A stretch of 64,000 nt of DNA from Chloroflexota bacterium. Its GTDB lineage: Bacteria > Chloroflexota > Anaerolineae > Caldilineales > Caldilineaceae. The notes under the pieces are model-generated. The model saw only the letters and a list, made by a program, of their open reading frames with translations. It ran no database searches and had not been told where the DNA came from. Location of the stretch: positions 1 through 64,000 of the forward strand of contig JAGWYN010000019.1 in assembly GCA_018969295.1 (NCBI GenBank). The letters are read 5' to 3'. The position numbers were made by a program, and so were the translations under genes. This document shows, piece by piece, positions 17,163 through 24,744 of the stretch (position 1 is the first letter of the stretch; every line of letters begins with the position of its first letter).

Positions 17163-19256
17163 CTACACCGACAGGGTCTCCGACTCCAAGCGCTGCAAGG
17201 TAGCCAGCGGCAGGTGACAAAGAATCTGGTGGCCGGGCGAAGCTTCCTGGTAGACCGGGGCTTCTGTCTGGCAGCGCTGGCCGCCGTCGGGCATCCAGGA
17301 ACGCCGTGGGCAGCGGGTGTGAAAGCGGCAGCCGGTCGGCGGATTGATCGCGCTCGGCACTTCGCCTTCCAGCCGGATGCGGCTTCTCTGCAGGGTTGGA
17401 TCGGGTTCGGGGACAGCGGAGAGCAGGGCTTCGGTGTATGGGTGGTAGGGCGGCGCGTAGAGCGCGTCGACAGGCCCGCTTTCGACAATCTGTCCAAGAT
17501 ACATGACGGCGACCTGGTCGGCGATGAAGCGTACCACGCTCAGGTCGTGGGCGATGAGGATCAGGGTGGTCTGGTTGGCTGCTTGGACTTCGAGCAGCAG
17601 GTTGAGGATGGCGGCCTGGACGGAGACGTCCAGCGCGCTGACCGGTTCGTCGCAGAGAATCAGGCTGGGCTGGCTGGCCAGGGCGCGGGCGATTCCAACC
17701 CGCTGTTTTTCGCCGCCGCTGAGCTGGCGCGGGTAGCGGTCGTAGTAGGTTTGGTTGAGCCGCACTGCGCGCAGCAGCCGGACCACCTCGTCGCGTATCT
17801 GGCTGCGCGGCACGGTGTGGAAACGTTCCAGCGGTCGGGCGATCTGCTGGCCTACGGTGTAGGAGGGGTTCATGGTGGAGTCAGGGTTTTGAAAGACCAT
17901 TTGCAGCTCACGGATTGTCTCCAGCGTGCGTCGGGAGAGGGGCTGGTGAATCTCCATCCCCATAAATTCCAACGAGCCGTGGTCGATCCCTTCCAGGCCG
18001 ATGATGCTTTTGACCAGTGTGCTTTTGCCTGAGCCGGATTCGCCGACGATGCCCAGGGTGGTTCCTTTGTCCACCTTCAGCGAGACATCGTCGACTGCTT
18101 TGACCGACCTTCTCTTTTCGAGCCCGACCAGACTGGCCAGGGAAGTGCCGGGCACAGGGTAGGCTTTGTGCAGATGGCTGCCGGTCAGGAGCAGGGAAGG
18201 GGACGCAGGGGAGGTCTTGGGGGGGGGCATTTCCGCCTCTGCAGGGGGGGTCCAGCGTTGGGGGTCAATTTGTTCTGTCAGGTGGCAACGCACCTGTGTG
18301 CCGCTGGGCAGGGAGCGCAAGAGCGGGGCTTCGGTCCGGCAGCGTTCTTCTGCGTACTGGCAGCGGGTGCTGAAGAGACATCCGGCCGGTCGTTCGTCGG
18401 GGCGGGGCACGCGGCCTGGGATGGGAAAGAGCATGCTGCTGTTTTTGTCGGTGCCCAGACGGGGGACACAGCGAATCAGCCCTTGGGTGTAAGGATGGCG
18501 AGGGCTTTGAAAAATTTCGGTGACGGTCGCCTGTTCGACGATCTCGCCTGCGTACATCACAGCGACGCGGTCGCAGATGCGGGCGATCACGCCGAGGTTG
18601 TGGCTGATGAAGAGGAGGGCGGTCTCCAGGGTCTGGCGCAGTTCAGCCACCAAATCGAGGACAGCCGCTTCGACGGTGACATCCAGCGCCGTGGTGGGTT
18701 CGTCCAGGATGAGCAGGGCAGGGTCGTTGAGCAGCGCCATGGCGATCACCACGCGCTGCTGCTGTCCCCCAGAAATCTGGTGGGGATAGCGGTCGAGCAG
18801 CCCGGCTGCGTCGGGCATATGAACCCGTTTCAGCGTTTCAATGCAGCGGGTAGTAGCCTCTGCCTTGCTCATCTGTTGGTGGACCCTCAGCACTTCGCGC
18901 ATCTGTTCGCCCAGTTGCAGCGCAGGGTTGAGCGCCTGCAGCGGATCTTGGAAGACCATGGCGATGCGATTGCCGCGCAGCTGCTGCAGCTGGCGGTCCG
19001 ATCGGCCGACCAACTCCTGGCCTTCGAAGCGGATCGAGCCGCTCTGGATGAATCCATTGGCACCCAGAAAATTGACGATCGACCAGCCCAGCGTGCTTTT
19101 GCCGCAGCCGGACTCGCCGACGATGCCCAAGGTCTCGCCTGGTTTGAGGGTCAGCGAGACGTTGCGCAGCGCCTGGATCCGGGCAGTGCGGGTGCGGTAG
19201 CTGACGGTCAGGTCCTGCACGGCGAGCAACGGTTCAGGAGAGGGTGGCAGGTTCAT
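17163..19256 (-). CDS. fused double ATPase of a peptide/nickel-type ABC importer (DppD-DppF-like)
   Basis: Energises the importer encoded just upstream. It is 697 residues long, about twice a normal subunit, and contains two complete ATPase halves. Walker A motifs are GIVGESGCGKSTL and GIVGESGSGKSTL. ABC signatures are ISGGQQQRVVIA and LSGGEKQRVGIA, followed by ILDEPTTALD and CDEPVSALD. Each half ends with the oligopeptide-ABC C-terminal Cys motif (CLFSTRCQYAEERC and GCRFHTRCP). The ATG at 19256 has AAGGA six bases upstream and is preferred to the ATG at 19277. It is the last gene of the operon. The fused DppD-DppF arrangement is common in actinobacteria and Chloroflexi; the substrate is not determinable. 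Confidence 0.93.
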   Translation of the reverse strand: MNLPPSPEPLLAVQDLTVSYRTRTARIQALRNVSLTLKPGETLGIVGESGCGKSTLGWSIVNFLGANGFIQSGSIRFEGQELVGRSDRQLQQLRGNRIAMVFQDPLQALNPALQLGEQMREVLRVHQQMSKAEATTRCIETLKRVHMPDAAGLLDRYPHQISGGQQQRVVIAMALLNDPALLILDEPTTALDVTVEAAVLDLVAELRQTLETALLFISHNLGVIARICDRVAVMYAGEIVEQATVTEIFQSPRHPYTQGLIRCVPRLGTDKNSSMLFPIPGRVPRPDERPAGCLFSTRCQYAEERCRTEAPLLRSLPSGTQVRCHLTEQIDPQRWTPPAEAEMPPPKTSPASPSLLLTGSHLHKAYPVPGTSLASLVGLEKRRSVKAVDDVSLKVDKGTTLGIVGESGSGKSTLVKSIIGLEGIDHGSLEFMGMEIHQPLSRRTLETIRELQMVFQNPDSTMNPSYTVGQQIARPLERFHTVPRSQIRDEVVRLLRAVRLNQTYYDRYPRQLSGGEKQRVGIARALASQPSLILCDEPVSALDVSVQAAILNLLLEVQAANQTTLILIAHDLSVVRFIADQVAVMYLGQIVESGPVDALYAPPYHPYTEALLSAVPEPDPTLQRSRIRLEGEVPSAINPPTGCRFHTRCPRRSWMPDGGQRCQTEAPVYQEASPGHQILCHLPLATLQRLESETLSV

Positions 19257-19279
19257 GTGGAATCCTTGGATGGGCATTC

Positions 19280-20203
19280 TTACTGTTGGTAGCGAGTGAG
19301 CTCCTCGCGCAGCCCATCGGCGAAGAGGTTGACCCCGATCACCAGGGTCGCGATGGCCAATGCGGGCCACAGGATGGCGATGGGGTTGGCGTAGATATAC
19401 TTGCGGGCATCGTTGACCATGCTGCCCCAGTCTGGGTCTGGCGGTGGCAGCCCGAGACCAAGGAACCCGAGCGTGCCGATTGCAAAGATGGCGTAGCCGA
19501 CCCGCAGCATGGCATCGACCAGAATTGGGCCACGGGCATTGGGGAGGATTTCGCGCAACATAATGTAGTTGGCTGACTCCCCGCGCGTTTCGGCGGCACG
19601 GATATACTCGCGTGTTTTGATATCGAGCGTCAGCCCGCGCACCAGGCGTGCGACCCCTGGTGCACCAGTGATTGTAATTGCCAGAACGACGACGACATCC
19701 CCGCTGCCCAGCGCTGTGACGATCACCAGATAGAGCACAATTACTGGAAAAGCGATCAAGGCGTCCAGCAGCTGCATAATCGCCTGGTCGACACGGCCGC
19801 CCCGATAGCCGGCGTTGACCCCGAGCAGCCCGCCGACCACCACAGCGCCGATCACCCCCCAGAGTGCTACTCCCCCTGGGACAACGACCTGGGGGTCGGT
19901 GGAGAGGCGAGTTTTGAGCAACACCACCTGCGTGCCGGCCATGACCCGCGACCAGATGTCCCTGCCCAGGTGGTCAGTGCCCATCCAGTTGGTGGAGGTG
20001 GGGGGCAGATTGGCGTCGAAGGCCTGGGCATTGGGGGGGTGGGGGGTCCAGACCAGGCTGAGCAGGCCGATCCCGAGCCAAAAAAGCACCACTGCCAGCC
20101 CAGTGACAGCCGTGCGCGAGCCGAGGAGGATCGACAGGATGTTGGCCAGCTTGCGAAGCAGCCCTGGCGGTTGGGTGGGGGGGGAGAGGGTCGTCGAGTT
20201 CAA
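19280..20203 (-). CDS. ABC transporter permease, DppC-like
   Basis: The second permease of the peptide/nickel-type importer. An N-terminal cytosolic stretch precedes the first membrane segment (GLAVVLFWLGIGLLSLVW), then the periplasmic MGTDHLGRDIWSRVMAG motif of DppC/OppC, and four to five more segments. The EAA loop region reads RGESANYIMLREILPNARGPI. The TTG at 20203 is chosen because AAGGAG lies six bases before it; a GTG at 20230, directly after the upstream stop, is an alternative giving nine more residues. The gene lies between the DppB-like permease and the fused ATPase. Confidence 0.9.
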   Translation of the reverse strand: MNSTTLSPPTQPPGLLRKLANILSILLGSRTAVTGLAVVLFWLGIGLLSLVWTPHPPNAQAFDANLPPTSTNWMGTDHLGRDIWSRVMAGTQVVLLKTRLSTDPQVVVPGGVALWGVIGAVVVGGLLGVNAGYRGGRVDQAIMQLLDALIAFPVIVLYLVIVTALGSGDVVVVLAITITGAPGVARLVRGLTLDIKTREYIRAAETRGESANYIMLREILPNARGPILVDAMLRVGYAIFAIGTLGFLGLGLPPPDPDWGSMVNDARKYIYANPIAILWPALAIATLVIGVNLFADGLREELTRYQQ

Positions 20204-20230
20204 ATGGGTCTCCTTCCAGAGCCAGTGCAC

Positions 20231-21529
20231 TCAAGCAAAGCGGATGCGCGGGTTCAAATAAAGATAGAGCAGGTCGCCGGCCAGCCGGGTGAGCACGGCG
20301 ATCGACACGGTCAGCATAGCGGCGGCGGCGACCGCGTTGAAATCACCGAAGATGGCTGCATCGTAGATGTAGCTGCCCAGCCCGGGGATGCCGAAGAGCA
20401 CTTCGACCACGATGACGCCGCCGATCAGCCAGTTGATCTGCAGCATGATCACCGTGACGGGGGCCAGCAGTGCGTTGCGCAGCGCGTGGCGGAAGATCAC
20501 CCGCTGGCGCGGCAGCCCTTTGAGGAAGGCGGTGCGGATATAGGGAGTTTGCATCACCTCGGCCATGCTGGCCCGGGTGATGCGGGCAACGTAGCCAAAT
20601 TCGGCCGCCATCAAAGTCAGAATGGGCAGCACCAGAATTTTGGGGTCGCGCAGAATGGCATCTCCGGTCAAAAAGACAGCGGTCGCCGGGAGCCAGCGCA
20701 GCCAGATGCCGAAGATCAGGATCAGAAAGATGCCGATCACAAATTCTGGGGTCGCGGTAAAACCCAGCCCGGTGATCGAGATAATGCGGTCGAGCGGTCT
20801 GCCTTCGTGGACACCGGCCAGCACCCCGCAGAAAAGGGCCAGCGGCATCACGAGCAAAAAGGCTGCGCCGGCCAGGATCAGGCTGTTGGCTGCGCGTGAA
20901 AAGATCGTGGCCGAGACTGGCCGATTGCTTTGCAGCGACATCCCGGCATCCCCACGCACGATGCCTTTGCGCAGCGGGATATAGTGTTGGGGGCCGCCGC
21001 GCTCGCTGCGTACCCCCGCCTCGCTCAACACCAGCACCTCCAGATCGCTGCCGCGCTGCCACTGCACCAGGTTGTTGCGGATGTCGACGCCCCAGAAAAT
21101 CTCGCTGCCGTCGGGGGCGCGCTGCCAGACGGTCTGCGCAGGTGCTGTCGATTCAGTGCCGTCGGCCGCTCGTTGGATGGCCGTCAGCTCGCCGTCGACG
21201 AGCCGCCAGCGGGTCAAGACACCGGCGACTTCGGCCCACCATTCGGCTTCCCCGCTCTGTGGATTGGGGGTGGTCACCAGCGGATAGGCAGAGAGTGGGC
21301 GGGCCCGCCAGTCGCTGCCCACCAGCCAGTCCAGATAGCGCTGCCAGGCGGGGGCGTCCAGACCCAGCTGTCGGCGCAGCGAGTCGCGCTGCTCCGGGCT
21401 GGCAAAAACCCCCAGCAGCCGTACGGTGATGTCTCCGCCTGCCACTTCGAGGAGCAAAAAGAGCAGCGCAGAGACGAGCAGCATCGTTGTGCCCATTGAA
21501 ACAAGGTTGCGGACCAAAAAACGTGCCAT
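20231..21529 (-). CDS. ABC transporter permease, DppB-like, with enlarged external loop
   Basis: The first permease of the importer, 432 residues. The first membrane segment (residues about 8-28) is followed by an external region of roughly 200 residues, much longer than in E. coli DppB, that includes a repeated WxxxxDGxE-like style (RWRLVDGELTAIQ, WQRAPDGSEIFWG). After it come the conserved KGIVRGDAGMSL and five more membrane segments, with the EAA loop LPRQRVIFRHALRNALL. The ATG at 21529 has GGGAGA upstream; the upstream extension lacks a site. The long insertion may contact the substrate or the binding protein; several Chloroflexi and Firmicutes permeases have such loops. Confidence 0.9.
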   Translation of the reverse strand: MARFLVRNLVSMGTTMLLVSALLFLLLEVAGGDITVRLLGVFASPEQRDSLRRQLGLDAPAWQRYLDWLVGSDWRARPLSAYPLVTTPNPQSGEAEWWAEVAGVLTRWRLVDGELTAIQRAADGTESTAPAQTVWQRAPDGSEIFWGVDIRNNLVQWQRGSDLEVLVLSEAGVRSERGGPQHYIPLRKGIVRGDAGMSLQSNRPVSATIFSRAANSLILAGAAFLLVMPLALFCGVLAGVHEGRPLDRIISITGLGFTATPEFVIGIFLILIFGIWLRWLPATAVFLTGDAILRDPKILVLPILTLMAAEFGYVARITRASMAEVMQTPYIRTAFLKGLPRQRVIFRHALRNALLAPVTVIMLQINWLIGGVIVVEVLFGIPGLGSYIYDAAIFGDFNAVAAAAMLTVSIAVLTRLAGDLLYLYLNPRIRFA

Positions 21530-21607
21530 ACAGACTGTCTCCCTGCCCTCTGCCAGCCGCCCCAGAGGGCGGCTGTAGAGTTGGCAATGCCGGTAGAGAA
21601 GAAGGGG

Positions 21608-21639
21608 GGCTGTCTGTGCTGCAGGCAACACAGACAGCC
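21608..21639 (-). promoter_or_regulatory. hairpin between binding-protein and permease genes
   Basis: GGCTGTCTGTG (21608-21618) pairs perfectly with CACAGACAGCC (21629-21639), an 11-bp stem with a 10-base loop, eight bases past the binding-protein stop. A second hairpin with a 9-bp stem and CAGA loop is at 21554-21575, before the permease start. Such structures commonly protect the binding-protein mRNA and reduce read-through, so that the binding protein exceeds the permeases. No U tract follows. Confidence 0.6.
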
Positions 21640-21646
21640 AGGTCGT

Positions 21647-23311
21647 TTACTGCTGTTTCCAGACCGAATAATAGAAATCGAAGTTGGCCGGGTGGGCGAT
21701 CACATTCTGGAACTCTTTGCGGATGATCTCCCACTCATTGGTCCAGTAGCTGTTGCCGATGGGGCCACGTTCTTGCATGATATCTTCCAGCTCCCCGATG
21801 ATCTCGCGGCGTGCTTCGATGTCGAGGGTCAGCTCGGCCTGGCGCAATTTTTCGGAGAATTCGGCGTCTACCCAGCGGGTCTCGTTCCAAGGGACGGGGT
21901 TTCCGTCGGCGTCGGCGATGTAGGCGAGAGGGGGCACCATGGTGTCAAGCGAGCGGTGGGCCCAGATCGTAATCCCGAGCGGCACCTCGGTCCAGCGATC
22001 CCAGTAGCCGTTGGGTTCGGTGATATCGAGTGTGATGTCGAACCCGCCGGCCGCTGCGGACTCGCGCAGGGTCTGGGCGATTTCGGGTTCGGAGAGGTCG
22101 TTTTTGGTCGACAGGGTCACCTGCAGGGGCAGTTGGATCCCTTTCTCGGCTGCGTACTCTTCCAAGAGCGCGAGCGCGCCTTCCGGGTCGTAGGCTGGGA
22201 TGGGGCGTTCGGCATAGGCTGGGTGCACCGGCGAGAAATGAGCGTCCAGCGAGAGGACTCCTTCTCCGTTGTAGGAGAGGTCGAGGATCTTCTGGCGGTC
22301 CTGGCACATCTTCAGGGCCGTGCGCACACGGTTGTCATTCCAGGGTTCCTGGTCGACGCGCATACGAACCACAAAACAATTGGCGGTCGCCACACCTTGG
22401 ATCTGCAGATCTGGGTTGTCTTTCAGTGCCAGGAAGTCGCTGGGCCGCGGTTTGAAGAGGGTATCGAGCTGGCCGCCCTGGATCGCGGCGACGGAGGCAT
22501 CTTTGTCGACGCTGACGAAGACAATTTCGTCCAGATAGGGGAGCGGGCTGCCGTCTTCGCCCATCTGCCAGTAGTCGGTGCGTGCTTTGAAGGAGGCGCG
22601 TTCGCCTTCCAGGTATTCGACCAATGTGAAGGCACCGGTGCCGATCGGCTGTTTCACCCAATCTCCCTGGAAGTCTCGGTGCAAGATCGCGGCTGGGTAG
22701 TGGAAAAGGTGTTCGGGCACGCCGATGTTGGCGGAGGCCAGGTTGAGGCGTATCGTGTAGTCGTCGACTTTTTCGACGCTGTTCATGCCGTCCAGATAGG
22801 AGAGGAGGCCGAGCATCGAAGAGCCGACTTCGGGGTCGAGCCACTGGCTGAAGCTGTAGAGCACGTCGTCCGCAGTCAGGTCGTCGCCGTTGTTGAATTT
22901 GATGCCCTGTCGCAGCTTGAGGGTCCAGGTTTTCACATCGTCGCTGGCTTCCCAGCTTTCGAGCAAAGAGGGACGTGTGATGTTGTCCGGGCCGGTTTCG
23001 GTCAGGTATTCGTTGACCAGCCGAATCGCATTGGAGCCTTCTACCCACGACAGGCGGGCTGGGTGGTCGATCTGCTGGATCAGCATGCCCTTGCGCAAGG
23101 TGCCGCCGCGTGTGATCCCGCCGGCAGCCGCCGGGGCTCCGACGCTGGCAGGAGCGGCTGCGGGCGCACAGCCGGCCAGCGCATAGGCGGTTCCGACGGA
23201 AACACCGAGCAGGGTGGTATAGCGCAGAAACTCGCGCCGATTGATCCGCCCGCGCTGCAATTTGTCGACCGCAGTGAGGGCTAAGGGGTGGATACGTGGT
23301 TCGCTCATCAT
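21647..23311 (-). CDS. Tat-type lipoprotein solute-binding protein, family 5 (DppA/NikA-like)
   Basis: The extracytoplasmic receptor of the importer, 554 residues, the usual size. The N terminus has a twin-arginine sequence, RINRREFLRYTTLLG, followed by a hydrophobic core and the lipobox ALAGC, then an Ala/Pro linker. It is therefore exported folded by Tat and lipid-anchored. Family features include SLLESWEASDDVKTWTLKLR, KFNNGDDLTADDVLYS, VKQPIGTGAF and YLDEIVFV. The start is one of two adjacent ATGs (23311, 23308) after AAGGAG. It is the first gene of the operon. Substrates in this family range over peptides, nickel chelates, sugars and opines, so none is claimed. Confidence 0.92.
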   Translation of the reverse strand: MMSEPRIHPLALTAVDKLQRGRINRREFLRYTTLLGVSVGTAYALAGCAPAAAPASVGAPAAAGGITRGGTLRKGMLIQQIDHPARLSWVEGSNAIRLVNEYLTETGPDNITRPSLLESWEASDDVKTWTLKLRQGIKFNNGDDLTADDVLYSFSQWLDPEVGSSMLGLLSYLDGMNSVEKVDDYTIRLNLASANIGVPEHLFHYPAAILHRDFQGDWVKQPIGTGAFTLVEYLEGERASFKARTDYWQMGEDGSPLPYLDEIVFVSVDKDASVAAIQGGQLDTLFKPRPSDFLALKDNPDLQIQGVATANCFVVRMRVDQEPWNDNRVRTALKMCQDRQKILDLSYNGEGVLSLDAHFSPVHPAYAERPIPAYDPEGALALLEEYAAEKGIQLPLQVTLSTKNDLSEPEIAQTLRESAAAGGFDITLDITEPNGYWDRWTEVPLGITIWAHRSLDTMVPPLAYIADADGNPVPWNETRWVDAEFSEKLRQAELTLDIEARREIIGELEDIMQERGPIGNSYWTNEWEIIRKEFQNVIAHPANFDFYYSVWKQQ

Positions 23312-23484
23312 CGTCTCTCCTTGTGTACTTAAAATGGGGAAATAGAGTGCACATAGACCATACCAAAAATTTTAAGATTGTGCAATTCGCGTTTTGGGGG
23401 CTGGGCCAGCGCAGGTCGCAGCAGACATGAACGGTTCACGCACTTCCCTGACGAGTGAGCGGCCCCAGAGAGGCTGTTCTGTGG

Positions 23485-23490
23485 TATAGT
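23485..23490 (+). promoter_or_regulatory. -10 box implying a leaderless Fur transcript
   Basis: TATAGT at 23485-23490 stands seven bases before the ATG at 23497, so transcription would begin at or beside the start codon. No Shine-Dalgarno sequence precedes the ATG, which supports a leaderless message. A matching -35 is not evident. Confidence 0.5.
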
Positions 23491-23496
23491 TCTTGT

Positions 23497-23934
23497 ATGA
23501 CAAGCGAACTGATCAATCGGCTGCGCAAGGCCGGCTACAAGATCACTCCTCCGCGTCTGGCGGTGTTGGAAGTCATCCAGCGGGAGAGCGAACATCTCAA
23601 CCCCCACGAGATCCTGGTGCAGGCCCAGCGCATCCACCCCCAGACCGGGCGGGCGACCGTCTATCGCACGCTTGAACTGTTGACTACCCTCGGCATGGTC
23701 CGCCCGATCTACGTCGGCGACAGCGGGCCGACGTACATCCGTGCAGAAGGTGGGCATCACCACCTTGTCTGTTCGGGCTGTGGCCGTGTGATCGATTTTG
23801 ACGAATGCGTCGTCGAAAGCATGGAGCGGGAGTTGGAGGAGCGCTTTGGGTTTTGCATCCAGAGCCATCTGCTTGAATTTTATGGGATCTGTGCGTGCTG
23901 TCGCGAGGCTTCGAGGGTGACAAAAGAGGGATAG
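23497..23934 (+). CDS. Fur-family metalloregulator
   Basis: A DNA-binding metal-responsive repressor of 145 residues, typical length. The winged helix shows KITPPRLAVLEVIQ, LNPHEILVQAQRI and the recognition helix TGRATVYRTLELL. The dimerisation/metal domain has EGGHHHLVCSGCGRVIDFDE and ICACC; the two CxxC pairs form the structural zinc site, and the His cluster a regulatory site. Which metal or signal (Fe, Zn, Mn/peroxide) cannot be decided. The ATG at 23497 follows a -10 box directly. Its last 55 bases overlap the convergent methyltransferase gene, so the two mRNAs are complementary at their 3' ends. It is divergent from the ABC importer operon and near a P-type ATPase operon, both plausible targets. 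Confidence 0.93.
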   Translation: MTSELINRLRKAGYKITPPRLAVLEVIQRESEHLNPHEILVQAQRIHPQTGRATVYRTLELLTTLGMVRPIYVGDSGPTYIRAEGGHHHLVCSGCGRVIDFDECVVESMERELEERFGFCIQSHLLEFYGICACCREASRVTKEG

Positions 23935-24689
23935 GCCAGGAAGGTTTGCCAGAAAGTCTCTCCTTCGCGGGCCAGATCGGCCGGGTCTACATCGGGTGGG
24001 CGCCACTGCAGCGCCTCCAATCCGGCCGCCTGGAAGGCTGCCCTGTAGGTGGCGCGGCTCAGATAGTAGTCGACAAAGCTGCACTCTGCTGCGTCACAGT
24101 CTGCTGCGTCACAGTCTGCTGCGTCACAGTCTGCTGCGTCACAGTCTGCTGCGTCCCCGTATGAAACCGTGATCGGGTCCCCTTCGCGCAGCGGGTCGGG
24201 TGCACTGTGGGTTCGTCCATACTGTTGAAGGAGAGGGTAGGCTGCAGGGGGCAGTTCCAGGTTGTGGTTGAAGCCGAAAAACCGTCCACCTTCTTTGAGG
24301 TGGGCGGCGATCCCGCGGCACATCGCTGCCAGTTCAGTGTAGCTTCGGGCATGGTTGAGCATAAAAAAAGAGACCACCAGGTCAAACTGGCCGAGTGGTT
24401 CGAGCGTGCACACATCGGCCAGATGGTACTGGATGCCAGAGGGCTGTTTGGCTTCTGCCTCCCGGGCCAGGGCAATCATAGAGGGCGATTGGTCGACCCC
24501 GACCACCGCAGCTGCCCCGCGTTGTTGGAGCTGCCGCGTGTAGAAACCTTCCCCACAGCCCAGGTCGAGCACCCTCAGCCCGTCCAGGGGACCGATCTGC
24601 TGTTGGAAGGTGTAGGCTTCTGCCCGGCAGAGGGGAGAGTTCGGGTCGCGGACGAGCCTTTGATACTCTTGGGCAATCTGTTCGTACAT
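23880..24689 (-). CDS. class I SAM-dependent methyltransferase with a Cys-rich pentapeptide repeat
   Basis: A cytosolic methyltransferase of 269 residues. Motif I is VLDLGCGEGFYTRQL (about residues 40-54), with an acidic residue at the end of beta 2 (GVDQSPSMI), a motif around LADVCTLEPLGQFDLVV and a post-IV helix. The substrate is unknown; small-molecule or ubiquinone-type methylases look alike. The unusual part is an insertion near residues 178-202: four DAADC pentapeptides and one DAAEC in a row, encoded by a 15-bp DNA repeat. The ATG at 24689 has GGAG upstream. It is probably the last gene of a set with the membrane protein and P-type ATPase upstream, and it overlaps the fur 3' end. Confidence 0.87.
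   Translation of the reverse strand: MYEQIAQEYQRLVRDPNSPLCRAEAYTFQQQIGPLDGLRVLDLGCGEGFYTRQLQQRGAAAVVGVDQSPSMIALAREAEAKQPSGIQYHLADVCTLEPLGQFDLVVSFFMLNHARSYTELAAMCRGIAAHLKEGGRFFGFNHNLELPPAAYPLLQQYGRTHSAPDPLREGDPITVSYGDAADCDAADCDAADCDAADCDAAECSFVDYYLSRATYRAAFQAAGLEALQWRPPDVDPADLAREGETFWQTFLAYPSFVTLEASRQHAQIP
24086..24160. repeat. 15-bp in-frame coding tandem repeat
   Basis: The unit CTGCTGCGTCACAGT occurs four times perfectly (24086-24145) and once with three changes (24146-24160). Being a multiple of three, loss or gain of units keeps the methyltransferase frame and changes the number of DAADC pentapeptides. Confidence 0.95.
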
Positions 24690-24702
24690 GATGGCTCCGA
24701 TG

Positions 24703-24744
24703 CGGTATGCAGTCAGCGGTATGCAGTCAGCGGTATGCAGTCAG
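24703..24744. repeat. 14-bp tandem repeat at the P-type ATPase stop codon
   Basis: Three perfect copies of CGGTATGCAGTCAG run from 24703 to 24744, followed by a degenerate copy. The copy nearest the ATPase supplies its stop codon (TCA on the plus strand, 24741-24743), and the array fills most of the 51-base gap to the methyltransferase start. Confidence 0.93.

Noticed and set aside
24086..24160. CRISPR-like array
   Set aside because: Units are contiguous with no spacers and are part of a coding sequence.
23895..24164. Plus-strand peptide with repeated VCCVT units
   Set aside because: It is only the opposite-strand reading of the DAADC repeat and overlaps fur and the methyltransferase; no start signal.
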